Shown: positions 44,934 through 52,499, counted from the first letter of the stretch. The stretch: DNA of 64,000 nucleotides from Paenibacillus algorifonticola (GCF_000971975.1 NZ_LAQO01000025.1:1-64000); one strand, 5' to 3'. Notes: a model not told the origin generated them from the letters alone. Translations and numbers: made by a program.

Positions 44934-45821
44934 CTAGTTTGCTTTAATCAGCTGCTCTCTAACCAAAATGTCCTCAAGGACGGATAGCAGCTGGCCGCGA
45001 AGCTCTTGATTTTGCAAGGCGAAATCGAGCGTCGTTTTGATAAAGCCGAGCTTTTCGCCCACATCGTACCGAATGCCTTCGAAATCATAAGCAAATACGC
45101 CCTGATGCTCATTCAGCTTCTGAATAGCGTCGGTGAGCTGGATTTCGCCGCTGACGCCCTCTTCCTGCTTTTCCAGAAAGCCAAATATTTCAGGGGTTAA
45201 TATGTATCGCCCCATAATGGCCAAATTCGATGGCGCCTGGCCTTTCGCCGGCTTTTCCACGAAATGGTTCACCTCATAGAGCCGATCAAATTTTTCTAAA
45301 ATGTCTACGATGCCGTAACGATCCGTCTGATCATCCGCCACCGTCTGGACGCCAATAACCGATTTTTGCGTCTTTTCATATTGCTCAATCAGCTGCTTAA
45401 CGCAAGGAACTTCCGCCTGGACAATATCATCTCCAAGCAGTACCGCAAACGGCTCATTGCCGATAAAATTACGCGCGCACCATACGGCGTGGCCAAGTCC
45501 CTTCGCTTCCTTTTGCCGGATATAATGGATATCTACATTGGAGGAGCGCCTGACTTCATCCAGCAGGTCGAACTTGCCTTTGCTGAACAAGTTGTTCTCC
45601 AGCTCGAAGGCATGGTCAAAATGGTCTTCAATGGCCCGCTTGCCCTTGCCCGTTACAATAATGATGTCTTCAATGCCTGATGCCACCGCTTCTTCGACGA
45701 TATACTGGATCGTTGGCTTATCCACAATAGGCAGCATTTCCTTCGGCATTGCTTTAGTCGCTGGCAGGAAACGTGTTCCGAGCCCTGCTGCAGGTATAAT
45801 TGCTTTTTTGACCTTCTTCAT
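44934..45821 (-). CDS. galU: UTP-glucose-1-phosphate uridylyltransferase
   Basis: A 295-residue enzyme making UDP-glucose, which the operon's dehydrogenase turns into UDP-glucuronate. The nucleotide-binding signature IIPAAGLGTRFLPATKAMPKEMLPI is at residues 8-32, followed by QKEAKGLGHAVWCA, VLLGDDIV and FVEKP. Length is typical. It is the first gene after the structured RNA and terminator hairpin that follow the tyrosine kinase gene. Confidence 0.95.
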   Translation of the reverse strand: MKKVKKAIIPAAGLGTRFLPATKAMPKEMLPIVDKPTIQYIVEEAVASGIEDIIIVTGKGKRAIEDHFDHAFELENNLFSKGKFDLLDEVRRSSNVDIHYIRQKEAKGLGHAVWCARNFIGNEPFAVLLGDDIVQAEVPCVKQLIEQYEKTQKSVIGVQTVADDQTDRYGIVDILEKFDRLYEVNHFVEKPAKGQAPSNLAIMGRYILTPEIFGFLEKQEEGVSGEIQLTDAIQKLNEHQGVFAYDFEGIRYDVGEKLGFIKTTLDFALQNQELRGQLLSVLEDILVREQLIKAN

Positions 45822-45873
45822 CGTCCATCACCCTATCCTATTTATTCTTTATCTATGAATGCGATTCTTAGAA

Positions 45874-45934
45874 GTTAAAAATGCTAGTTATTGCCTCTTG
45901 CCTGCAGCAAAAGGCAATAACTATTATTTTTAAC
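45874..45934 (-). terminator. Terminator-like hairpin between the kinase gene and galU
   Basis: On the minus strand GTTATTGCC and GGCAATAAC form a strong stem. It is flanked by A-rich DNA before and TAGCATTTTTAAC after, and these flanks extend the pairing. It lies inside the operon, directly after the structured RNA at 45962, so it would need read-through for galU and the 12 genes after it to be expressed from the main promoter. Confidence 0.7.
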
Positions 45935-45961
45935 AGGGCATTTAACCCTTCCTCACATCAC

Positions 45962-46078
45962 ACCCTTGACAATAATGTCTAAGGTCGCTTAACCCACAGC
46001 GTGACCGAGTGCCTACCCTGATAAAGGTGTTATAGGCATGACCTGAGCTAGACAGCTCCGTAATTCGCTTCCTTTTTG
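45962..46078 (-). ncRNA. Candidate EAR (epsC) antitermination RNA
   Basis: A gene-free stretch of about 117 nt directly after the tyrosine kinase gene, able to fold on the minus strand. Pairings are GAGC-UGUCUA-GCUC, GCCUA/UAGGC enclosing UAACACC, AGGUC/GACCU enclosing that hairpin, and CAC-GCU-GUG. EAR is known from Bacillus eps operons, between the epsB-type kinase and the next gene, where it gives processive antitermination. Position and structure fit here. The sequence match to the Rfam model could not be tested, so the name is an inference. Confidence 0.55.
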
Positions 46079-46101
46079 AAAATCAAGCTATGGCATACAG
46101 C

Positions 46102-46806
46102 TTAAGATCTAACTGTTTCATAATATTGCAGCTGAATATCCTCGCTGTCCTTCGGATTGATTTTATTCATGACGACTCCGACAATTTGCGCCTGGACGCG
46201 ATCGAGATTCGCCTTCATCTTTTTGACCATTTCCTTCTTCACCTTGCCTGCCAGCACAACCAGCACGACGCCATCGCAAAACGCGCTTACGATAAGGGCA
46301 TCGGTTACAGCCAAAACCGGCGGGGTATCGAATAAAATAACGTCATAGTGATTTTTCCATTCCTGCACGAGCGCCTTCATCTTATTGGAGCCAAGCATCT
46401 CAGAAGGATTCGGGGGGATCGGGCCGGATGTAATGACCGATAAATGCTCGACCATCGTATCCATGACCGCCTCCTGCCACGAAAATTGATTAGAGATGAC
46501 ACTGCTGAGGCCGATGCGATTCGGCTTGTCGAACACCTGATGCAGCGACGGCTTTCGCATATCGGCATCAACCAGCAGCACCTTGCGTTCCTCTTGAGCA
46601 ATCGTGACCGCCAGATTGGTGATCGTCGTCGTTTTGCCTTCATCCGGCTGCGAGGAAGCGATCATTAAAATTTGCTTGGGCGTATCGATTTCGGCATATT
46701 GAATGTTGGTTCGAAGCGTTCGGTAAACTTCCGAAATGGGAGAATTGGGATTCGTTAACGCTACTAAATTCGTCTCACTGGTTAATCGTCGCATGCTGCC
46801 CTTCAC
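46102..46806 (-). CDS. CpsD/CapB-family tyrosine kinase (EpsB-like)
   Basis: A 234-residue cytoplasmic BY-kinase. Walker A is SQPDEGKTTTITNLA, Walker A' VLLVDADMRKP and Walker B VILFDTPPV. The C-terminus has a short Tyr pair (LQYYETVRS) instead of a long Tyr cluster. It pairs with the Wzz-type protein encoded upstream, with which it overlaps by 32 bp, to control chain length and export. The candidate EAR RNA follows. Confidence 0.92.
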   Translation of the reverse strand: MKGSMRRLTSETNLVALTNPNSPISEVYRTLRTNIQYAEIDTPKQILMIASSQPDEGKTTTITNLAVTIAQEERKVLLVDADMRKPSLHQVFDKPNRIGLSSVISNQFSWQEAVMDTMVEHLSVITSGPIPPNPSEMLGSNKMKALVQEWKNHYDVILFDTPPVLAVTDALIVSAFCDGVVLVVLAGKVKKEMVKKMKANLDRVQAQIVGVVMNKINPKDSEDIQLQYYETVRS

Positions 46807-47527
46807 CTACCCCTTGGTTATTCAATACACGTTTGCGGGAAGGACGGACATCTTCCTTCGTCATCTTCGGTACGGAGGCAATGACGGGTATACCCAGCAC
46901 CGCTTCAACCTCGGACTCCATCTTAAACGTGTCATCCAAATACTCAATCAGAAACACAAGTCCAATCGCCAGCATAAGCGCTGCAATAAAGCTGACCAGA
47001 ATGACGAAAATGGGATTGTTGTTAATGGGATACGCAGCGGCATTTTCATTTGCCTTATCCAGGACTGTAACGTTGTCGACCTTCATAATGAGGGGAATTT
47101 GTTCCTTGAAGACAGTAGATACCGCATTGACCATTTGCGCGGCCCGTATATACGATTGATCTCGAATTAGCAAATCCATGACCTGTGAATTTTCGGCCGA
47201 GGAGACGGATATGCGCCCAGCTAGCTGTGCAGGTGTAATGTTCAGCTCGGGATAACGCTGCGTCACCAGACTGAGTATCGTCTCTGATTTTATAATGACC
47301 TTGTACGAGTTAATCATCATAATATTCGTTTGCAGCGTACCTACGCTTGGGGACAATTGGCCGTCAGGCAGGGCGGTTTGATTGACGAGCAGCCTGGCAT
47401 GAGATTGATAGATAGGGGTAGTAAAAAAGAAGCTTTTTACCGCTGCTGCCAGACAGGCGATAAGAACAATGACCGCAACCAGCCCTATTTTTTTCCGGAT
47501 GATTTTCATATATTGTTTCAACTCCAC
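46775..47527 (-). CDS. Wzz/YveK-family chain-length regulator (EpsA-like)
   Basis: A 250-residue membrane protein with two transmembrane segments, IGLVAVIVLIACLAAAVKSFFF near residues 13-34 and NPIFVILVSFIAALMLAIGLVFLIEYLDD near 175-203. The outside domain between them is typical of the Wzz family. It activates the kinase partner. It is the first gene of the exopolysaccharide operon. The start is GTG with GGAGGGA upstream. Confidence 0.9.
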   Translation of the reverse strand: MELKQYMKIIRKKIGLVAVIVLIACLAAAVKSFFFTTPIYQSHARLLVNQTALPDGQLSPSVGTLQTNIMMINSYKVIIKSETILSLVTQRYPELNITPAQLAGRISVSSAENSQVMDLLIRDQSYIRAAQMVNAVSTVFKEQIPLIMKVDNVTVLDKANENAAAYPINNNPIFVILVSFIAALMLAIGLVFLIEYLDDTFKMESEVEAVLGIPVIASVPKMTKEDVRPSRKRVLNNQGVGEGQHATINQ

Positions 47528-47724
47528 TTTTATCCCTCCACAGGCTATCCGTATTTCTGTGTCTATCTCGAAAAAGCTGAAACTTGTCTCTTAGAGTCGA
47601 GCCTTCTCAGTAGCTGACATAATGACGTCACTCATCCACCCTTTCGCTCTGCTATTCTTTTTTGATCTGACAAATACGGAGGCTTTTAGTGCCTTTTTTT
47701 CAAAGCGTCTTCCGCCTGTTGCCT

Positions 47725-47739
47725 GATACATTATGTATT
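47725..47739. promoter_or_regulatory. GATAC-N5-GTATC operator 1 of the exopolysaccharide promoter
   Basis: GATAC-ATTAT-GTATT, one mismatch from a perfect palindrome. It would lie at about +6 to +20 of the transcript, a typical repressor position. Confidence 0.6.
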
Positions 47740-47751
47740 TTTACAACCCTA

Positions 47752-47780
47752 ACTTTACGATACAATACGTATCATGTCAA
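47752..47780 (-). promoter_or_regulatory. Exopolysaccharide operon promoter
   Basis: On the minus strand a perfect TTGACA (47775-47780), a 17-bp spacer and TAAAGT (47752-47757). A perfect GATAC-N5-GTATC palindrome fills the spacer. The leader before the Wzz-type gene would be about 220 nt. Confidence 0.75.
47759..47773. promoter_or_regulatory. GATAC-N5-GTATC operator 2, inside the promoter spacer
   Basis: GATAC-AATAC-GTATC, a perfect 5-5-5 palindrome that lies between the -35 and -10 boxes. A protein bound here would block RNA polymerase or, like a MerR-type activator, reshape the spacer. Confidence 0.65.
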
Positions 47781-47999
47781 TAGTTTTTTCACATATTTTC
47801 ATAAAAATGCGTCAGAACGTAACTGAAAGCGCAATCCGAACAAAGATAACGTTTTCACTGAAAAACTCCGTATTATCTAGGAAAAACGGGCCTTTTTCAT
47901 AAATTAAACTAACTTATATGCGGAAATTACGCATTTATTCCTGAAGGAGAGACGAGCAAATGCCCAAAGTATGGTGAGGTAGATTTATAGACAAAATTC

Positions 48000-48014
48000 G
48001 ATACAATATGTATA
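48000..48014. promoter_or_regulatory. GATAC-N5-GTATC operator 3, distal
   Basis: GATAC-AATAT-GTATA, one mismatch. It lies about 230 bp upstream of the promoter at 47752. A weak plus-strand promoter-like pair (TAGACA, 17 bp, TATACA) overlaps it. Confidence 0.45.
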
Positions 48015-48145
48015 CAAAACTAGATAGAAGGTCCTGAGGCTAATGGCTTCGGCCAAAGTAGGTAGATGGCATGAAGCATGATGAATAAGAGGCTCCACTA
48101 CATGAAAAGATTGGCTTCCGATCCGATCACCACTCGCATAACAAA

Positions 48146-48181
48146 GCAGGGCATGGGAACGAATAGCGTCCCATACCCTGC
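48146..48181 (-). terminator. Hairpin after the Eis-like gene
   Basis: GCAGGGcATGGGA (48146-48158) pairs with TCCCATaCCCTGC (48169-48181). It lies 36 bp past the minus-strand stop codon. The T tract on the minus strand is weak (CTTTGTTATG). Confidence 0.55.
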
Positions 48182-48216
48182 TTGCTGGCCTAACTATTGC
48201 AAATGCTGCAACCCGA

Positions 48217-49419
48217 TCAAAAAAAGTCCATCAAAAACGTCTTATGCTGCGGAATTCGACGTTCTAACAGCCCAACTGCAGCCGAATCCCCCGTTATCCG
48301 TCCCGCTTCCGCAAGCCAGGAGGCTTTACGGCCTCCAAGGAGCAGCGCTGACAGAGTTTGGATATCTAGGGCCAGCTGAGGTGCAGCCTGCGCTTGCTTA
48401 CTGCCCGACTGTTCTTCAGCAGCTTTCGTCAAACGTGCCGTCCCATCTGCGTCGAATGCTAACTGGAATAGGCCGTTGTTCCACTCGGCGTGCGTATCTG
48501 TAATCACAAGCTCCAATGCCTCTCCCTGCTCGCCAGCAGCGAAAGGATACTGGCTCACGAAAGCTTCCGCATCCACAATCCGCGTCATAAAATAAGACTG
48601 CAGCTCCTGCTTGATTCTCGGGTCTGGGAGCAGAAATGGCAATGGATCATCGCTTGCCACCGTCACGCTAACTTCATCCAGCATCGAGTCGTGGTTGCTA
48701 ATGAAGGTCCAAATGGCAGTGCGAGCTTCCTCTGTTGGTACAGCTAACTCGTGAATCGTCATTTTACGATTTTCGATTTGATAGCTCACATATCCAGCTG
48801 CCTCATCGTCTGCATTATAATATACGGCTGCATGGCCGGGCTTGCTGAGTACCCGCTGAGACCACCACTCGGACGTTCTAACAAGCGTTCCCGTATACCG
48901 CGATGCAAACTTGGCGTACACCTGATCCAGCAGCGCACTATCCGCCTCTGCCAGCCGTTCGATTCGGCCGCTTGTCGCTTTCCGCAGAGGAAGCTGGCCC
49001 GCTGCAATCGTATACGCCTTGCGCTCCACCGTCATCTCCCAGCCGAATTTCCGATAGAAGGCAAAAGCAAACGGATGCAGCATGCTTACCGTCTGTCCTG
49101 CGCCCTTCATTAGTTCAAGCGACCGTTTCAATAACTCGCTTACACAGCCGAGCCTTCTCGCCTCCGGCCATGTCGCAACTCCCGCGAGCCCGCCCATAGC
49201 AAATGGCTTGCCCTGCACCCAAATTTCAAGCGGCAGCAAAGTAAGCGCCGAAAGCAGCTGCCCGTGCTCATCGAATGCGCCAAGCTCCTGCTCCGGGCGG
49301 AATTTTTGCTCATCCTGCTCCTGCTGGCTCGGTGCAAGTTTAAATTGAAAAGCATACTCGGACAGCTTCAATCTTTCTTCAAAATGTTTGGCTTCCAGTG
49401 CTCTGATCTCCATCCCCAA
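48217..49419 (-). CDS. Eis-family GNAT N-acetyltransferase
   Basis: A 400-residue protein with an N-terminal GNAT domain carrying the acetyl-CoA loop ATWPEARRLGCVSELLKRSLE, a second GNAT-like part, and a C-terminal SCP2-like domain. This tandem layout defines the Eis family, known in mycobacteria and bacilli for acetylating aminoglycosides and other amines at several positions. The natural substrate here is unknown. It is a single gene with its own terminator, upstream of the exopolysaccharide promoter region. Confidence 0.85.
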   Translation of the reverse strand: MGMEIRALEAKHFEERLKLSEYAFQFKLAPSQQEQDEQKFRPEQELGAFDEHGQLLSALTLLPLEIWVQGKPFAMGGLAGVATWPEARRLGCVSELLKRSLELMKGAGQTVSMLHPFAFAFYRKFGWEMTVERKAYTIAAGQLPLRKATSGRIERLAEADSALLDQVYAKFASRYTGTLVRTSEWWSQRVLSKPGHAAVYYNADDEAAGYVSYQIENRKMTIHELAVPTEEARTAIWTFISNHDSMLDEVSVTVASDDPLPFLLPDPRIKQELQSYFMTRIVDAEAFVSQYPFAAGEQGEALELVITDTHAEWNNGLFQLAFDADGTARLTKAAEEQSGSKQAQAAPQLALDIQTLSALLLGGRKASWLAEAGRITGDSAAVGLLERRIPQHKTFLMDFF

Positions 49420-49520
49420 TAGCCTCCTCGTTTTCCCCTTTTTCTCTATTCCTCAGCTTCCAAGCGTATCTCGTCCATCTGCTTCTATCATACCTTAGGG
49501 AGCGGGCTCTCAGCAAAAGA

Positions 49521-49556
49521 AAAGCCGCCAGATCATGAACCATGACCGGCGGCTTT
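49521..49556 (-). terminator. Terminator after transaldolase
   Basis: AAAGCCGCC (49521-49529) pairs with GGCGGCTTT (49548-49556). On the minus strand it is followed by CTTTTC. It lies 27 bp past the transaldolase stop codon. Confidence 0.8.
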
Positions 49557-49583
49557 CACCAATAAAATAACACAGCGAACAGC

Positions 49584-50297
49584 TTATATTGCTTGCGAGC
49601 TTCGATAGTCGGCGAGAAACTTTTCAATGCCGATATCCGTCAGCGGGTGCTTCCACAGCGAAGGCAGCAGCGAGCCTGGAATCGTCGCGATATGTGCGCC
49701 GAGCGTAGCGGCGCGCTCCAAATGCCCAATGTTGCGAATGCTGGCTACGATGATTTCTGCGGACAAATTATAATTTTTAATAATCGTGTTCAGATCCGAG
49801 ATCAGGTTCAGTCCGTCCACACCGATATCATCCAAACGGCCTACGAATGGACTAATGTAGGTAGCGCCTGCTTTTGCAGCCATCAAGCCTTGAGCGGCCG
49901 AGAAAATGAGCGTCACATTCGTCTTGATGCCTTTTGCCGCGAGCGCATTCGTTGCATACAAGCCATCCTCCGTCATTGGAAGCTTGATCACAACGTTAGG
50001 CGCCCATTCCGCAATTTGAAAAGCTTCCTCCAGCATTTCGTCCGCTTTCGTGCCAATCACCTCGGCGCTGACCGGTCCGCTTACGAGACTGGAAATTTCC
50101 TGGATCACTTCTTTATGATCGCGGCCTTCTTTTGCAATAAGCGAAGGATTCGTCGTTACACCATCCACCAAGCCCAGCTTCGTAATCCGTTTAATTTCTT
50201 CTTCATTTGCTGTATCAAGGTGAAACGGCTGTCGCCGTCCTTTGGCGGCGCAGCGCGTTTCATTCCTAGAAATATAGAGAAAGAATGGGAAAATCAT
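49584..50297 (-). CDS. Transaldolase (FSA/TalC type) whose 5' end is remade by a repeat insertion
   Basis: A 237-residue frame. From DTANEEEIKRITKLGLVDGVTTNPSL it is an ordinary short transaldolase, with the Schiff-base Lys in NVVIKLPMT and normal C-terminus. The family starts MKFFLDTA. Here those first five codons, with a perfect AGGAGG site, lie 196 bp away at 50413-50427, cut off by two 98-bp repeat units. The original frame now ends as MKFFLEI-stop. The second unit supplies an ATG at 50297 and 27 codons in frame, ending PFHL-DTA, in place of the five native residues. Without the insert the protein would be 215 residues. Activity of the extended protein is unknown. Confidence 0.85.
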   Translation of the reverse strand: MIFPFFLYISRNETRCAAKGRRQPFHLDTANEEEIKRITKLGLVDGVTTNPSLIAKEGRDHKEVIQEISSLVSGPVSAEVIGTKADEMLEEAFQIAEWAPNVVIKLPMTEDGLYATNALAAKGIKTNVTLIFSAAQGLMAAKAGATYISPFVGRLDDIGVDGLNLISDLNTIIKNYNLSAEIIVASIRNIGHLERAATLGAHIATIPGSLLPSLWKHPLTDIGIEKFLADYRSSQAI

Positions 50298-50314
50298 ATC
50301 CTTTCCTATATTTC
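50217..50314 (-). repeat. 98-bp interspersed repeat, unit b (in frame with transaldolase)
   Basis: The second of two tandem units inside the transaldolase gene. It keeps both hairpins. TAG at 50306-50308 ends the frame from unit a, then GAAAGGAT and ATG (50295-50297) follow. From that ATG the unit is open for 27 codons and passes directly into DTANEEE of transaldolase. Confidence 0.93.
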
Positions 50315-50412
50315 AAGGTGAAACGGCTTTCGCCGTCCTCTGACGGCGCGGCGCGTTTCATTCCGAGAAATATAGAGAAAGGATGGAAAAATCATATACT
50401 TTCCTATATTTC
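50315..50412 (-). repeat. 98-bp interspersed repeat, unit a
   Basis: The first of the tandem units. It follows the native fifth codon (CTG) of transaldolase. GAAATATAG gives Glu, Ile and stop in the native frame. Its own ATG (50393-50395) opens a 29-codon frame that ends in unit b. It differs from unit b at about ten positions. Confidence 0.93.
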
Positions 50413-50427
50413 CAGAAAAAACTTCAT
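50404..50427 (-). pseudogene. Severed native start of transaldolase (7-codon remnant)
   Basis: ATG at 50425-50427 with AGGAGG seven bases upstream encodes MKFFL, the normal start of this family, then EI and a stop formed by the repeat. It is 28 bp from the end of ndk, so ndk and transaldolase were an ordinary operon before the insertion. The remnant may now act as a leader peptide that allows re-initiation downstream. Confidence 0.8.
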
Positions 50428-50455
50428 GCTTCACCCTCCTTATTGCCGATCTATT

Positions 50456-50854
50456 TTATTGAAAAAATAATTTGATTTCGCGAGCCGCGCTTTCATCTGA
50501 GTCTGATCCATGTATAATGTTGCTTTCTACGGTTAACGCATAATCGCCGCGAATCGTTCCGGGCTGGGCTTCCTTCGGATTGGTTTTGCCAATGATGTTT
50601 CTTGCATTCTGCACCGCATCGGGCCCTTCCAGAATCATCGCAAACACCTTGCCGGAAGTAATGAAATCCACCAATTCGCCGAAAAATGGTTTTTCTACAT
50701 GCTCTGCATAATGCTGCTTGGCAAGGGCAACATCTACATTCATCAGCTTGGCTTGCACAAGCTCAAACCCTTTTCCCTCAAACTTTGCTACGATATTGCC
50801 AATTAGACCGCGTTTAACCCCATCCGGTTTCACCATTACAAAAGTACGACTCAT
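50456..50854 (-). CDS. ndk: Nucleoside diphosphate kinase (short form)
   Basis: A 132-residue enzyme that transfers the gamma phosphate between nucleoside triphosphates and diphosphates. Visible are TFVMVKPDGVKRGLIG, KPFFGELVDFITSGKVFAM, IIGKTNPKEAQPGTIRGDYA and the phospho-His in NIIHGSDSDESAAREI. It ends at EIKLFFQ, about 15 residues before the usual Bacillus end (a YxxxxxxWIY tail). Short forms of similar length occur in actinobacteria, so it is probably functional. It is upstream of transaldolase. Confidence 0.93.
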   Translation of the reverse strand: MSRTFVMVKPDGVKRGLIGNIVAKFEGKGFELVQAKLMNVDVALAKQHYAEHVEKPFFGELVDFITSGKVFAMILEGPDAVQNARNIIGKTNPKEAQPGTIRGDYALTVESNIIHGSDSDESAAREIKLFFQ

Positions 50855-50924
50855 ATGCTAACTTCCTCTCTTCTATTCTAAACTGTTATTATCCATTTCA
50901 TTTCCTGTCTTATCTAAGACTAGA

Positions 50925-51524
50925 TTACGGACGGCAAGGATCAATTATAGAATAATCTGACTTTTCAAAGATTTCGTCGAAATGCTCAATTCCTTTTTCC
51001 AAAATAATCGCCGCTTCTTTTTCGGTAATTGGAACTGCCCATAAGAGTGGAAAAACTTCACTGCCGACCGTCAGCTCCTCCAAGCTGTCGCTTTCGCCGC
51101 GCAGCTCGTCGATCAACAAAGCTTTCGCATTCCAGTTCTCCGGTGCTAAAGCACTTGAGCTCATGACGAGTGGAACAGACGCGTCGGTAGCGTTTTCGAT
51201 ATGGTGAGCAATTAAATCGGCAAAGTAATTAAAAATCCGCTCTTGCTTCTCTCCGCCCAAATCAGAAGGAAGAGCCAGCATCCATTCAGAAGCTACAGGC
51301 TGCCCGGATTTGTGACACGTATTGGACATGCCAATGGTCACAAATCTTGAAACGCCTCCCCTATCAGGAAAGAGGTACATTTCAATATAGACGTTGCTCT
51401 CCGTCTTAGACAGTATTACCCGATATTCCGGCATGCCCCACTGAGCCATATACGCACTAAGCAGAATGCTTCTGCGAACATCAAAGGTAAACCTTTCATT
51501 TTGACTAAAAAATTCGATTTTCAT
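50925..51524 (-). CDS. Suppressor-of-fused (Sufu) domain protein
   Basis: A 199-residue protein that matches bacterial Sufu-like proteins (PF05076): RFVTIGMSN, EWMLALPSDL, IFNYFADLIAHHIEN, and VFPLLWAVPITEKEAAI near the end. Such proteins are often immunity or partner proteins in toxin systems, but no toxin gene is nearby, so no function is assigned. It starts 9 bp after the glpX stop codon, so it may be co-transcribed with glpX. Confidence 0.78.
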   Translation of the reverse strand: MKIEFFSQNERFTFDVRRSILLSAYMAQWGMPEYRVILSKTESNVYIEMYLFPDRGGVSRFVTIGMSNTCHKSGQPVASEWMLALPSDLGGEKQERIFNYFADLIAHHIENATDASVPLVMSSSALAPENWNAKALLIDELRGESDSLEELTVGSEVFPLLWAVPITEKEAAIILEKGIEHFDEIFEKSDYSIIDPCRP

Positions 51525-51533
51525 AGAAGCATC

Positions 51534-52499
51534 CTATCGCAAAAGCGGTTTGTTCGGTAAGTAATGAAGTGATTTCACGTAACGGATCGTACGCGTTTTG
51601 GCCCGCATGACGATGGAATGTGTTTCAGCCCGCTGATCAGGCAAATAACGAACACCGCCCATAAACTCGCCTGGCGTAACGCCAGTAGCAGCAAAAATCA
51701 CATCATCCGTGCCTACCATATCGTTGATATACAAAATTTTGCGAGGGTCTGACAGCCCCATAGAAATGCAGCGCTCATACTGCTCTTCATTTTCCGGCAT
51801 GAGACGGCCTTGAATTTCTCCGCCCAGACACTTAAGCGCAGCAGCTGCCAGCACCCCCTCAGGGGCGCCGCCAGAGCCTACATACAAGTCAATGCCCGCT
51901 TCAGGGAAGGACGGGGCCATCGCGCCCGCTACGTCTCCATCTGACAGAAACTTGATTCGCACGCCCGCTTTGCGCAGCTCTAGAATCGTTTCTGCATGAC
52001 GCTCTCGATCGAGAATCATGACGGTAAGGTCAGATACTGGCTTATCAAGGGCGAGGGCCGCTTTTTCAAGCGTTGTCACAATCGGGTCGCGCAGCGACAG
52101 CTTGCCAGCAAGTGCAGGGCCTACTGCGAGCTTCTCCATATACATGTCAGGCGCATGCAGCAATTGGCCTTTCGGCGCTACAGCAAGGACAGCCATCGCA
52201 TTATTCAATCCTTTGGCAACGATTTCAGTACCCTCAAGCGGGTCTACTGCCACGTCAACCTCAGGACCATTCATGCTGCCGACCTGCTCTCCGATATACA
52301 GCATCGGCGCCTCATCCATCTCGCCTTCGCCAATTACAACGGTTCCACGAATCGATACGGTGTCGAACATGCTGCGCATCGCTTCCGTTGCCGCGCCGTC
52401 TGCGCTATGCTTGTCACCGCGTCCCATCCATGGAGAAGCCGCAAGTGCGGCAAGCTCCGTTACTCGTATAAGCTCCAAAGATAATTCGCGTTCCAGCAT
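51534..52499 (-). CDS. glpX: Class II fructose-1,6-bisphosphatase
   Basis: A 321-residue metal-dependent phosphatase of gluconeogenesis. Visible are GRGDKHSADGAATEAMR, VVIGEGEMDEAPML (metal ligands Glu and Asp), DVAVDPLEGTEIVAKG, and GSGGAPEGVLAAAALKCLGG. Length is typical. Neighbours on the same strand include the gluconeogenic regulators ccpN and the PPDK/PEPS regulator, so this region gathers gluconeogenesis functions. Confidence 0.96.
   Translation of the reverse strand: MLERELSLELIRVTELAALAASPWMGRGDKHSADGAATEAMRSMFDTVSIRGTVVIGEGEMDEAPMLYIGEQVGSMNGPEVDVAVDPLEGTEIVAKGLNNAMAVLAVAPKGQLLHAPDMYMEKLAVGPALAGKLSLRDPIVTTLEKAALALDKPVSDLTVMILDRERHAETILELRKAGVRIKFLSDGDVAGAMAPSFPEAGIDLYVGSGGAPEGVLAAAALKCLGGEIQGRLMPENEEQYERCISMGLSDPRKILYINDMVGTDDVIFAATGVTPGEFMGGVRYLPDQRAETHSIVMRAKTRTIRYVKSLHYLPNKPLLR

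Larger units (their letters stand above)
47528..48216. other. Gene-free region upstream of the exopolysaccharide operon
   Basis: A stretch of 689 bp between the Eis-like gene end and the operon. It holds the operon promoter, three copies of the GATAC-N5-GTATC palindrome and a terminator near 48146. The middle (about 47800-47960) is AT-rich with no convincing gene. A plus-strand frame starting at 48078 runs antisense into the Eis-like gene and is not supported. Confidence 0.7.

Noticed and set aside
48078..48503. Plus-strand 141-codon frame downstream of operator 3
   Set aside because: Most of it is antisense to the end of the Eis-like gene. No ribosome site precedes it and the composition is not protein-like.
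50217..50412. Self-splicing intron or translational bypass element in transaldolase
   Set aside because: The insert is two copies of a unit that also lies outside genes at 2542 and 44813. It lacks intron core features, and unit b gives a simple in-frame restart, so neither splicing nor bypass is needed.
50456..50854. ndk as a truncated pseudogene
   Set aside because: It lacks only the usual last 15 or so residues. All catalytic motifs are present, and similar short forms exist naturally.
50925..51524. Sufu-domain protein as immunity protein of a contact toxin
   Set aside because: No toxin, secretion signal or polymorphic toxin gene lies nearby; neighbours are ndk and glpX.
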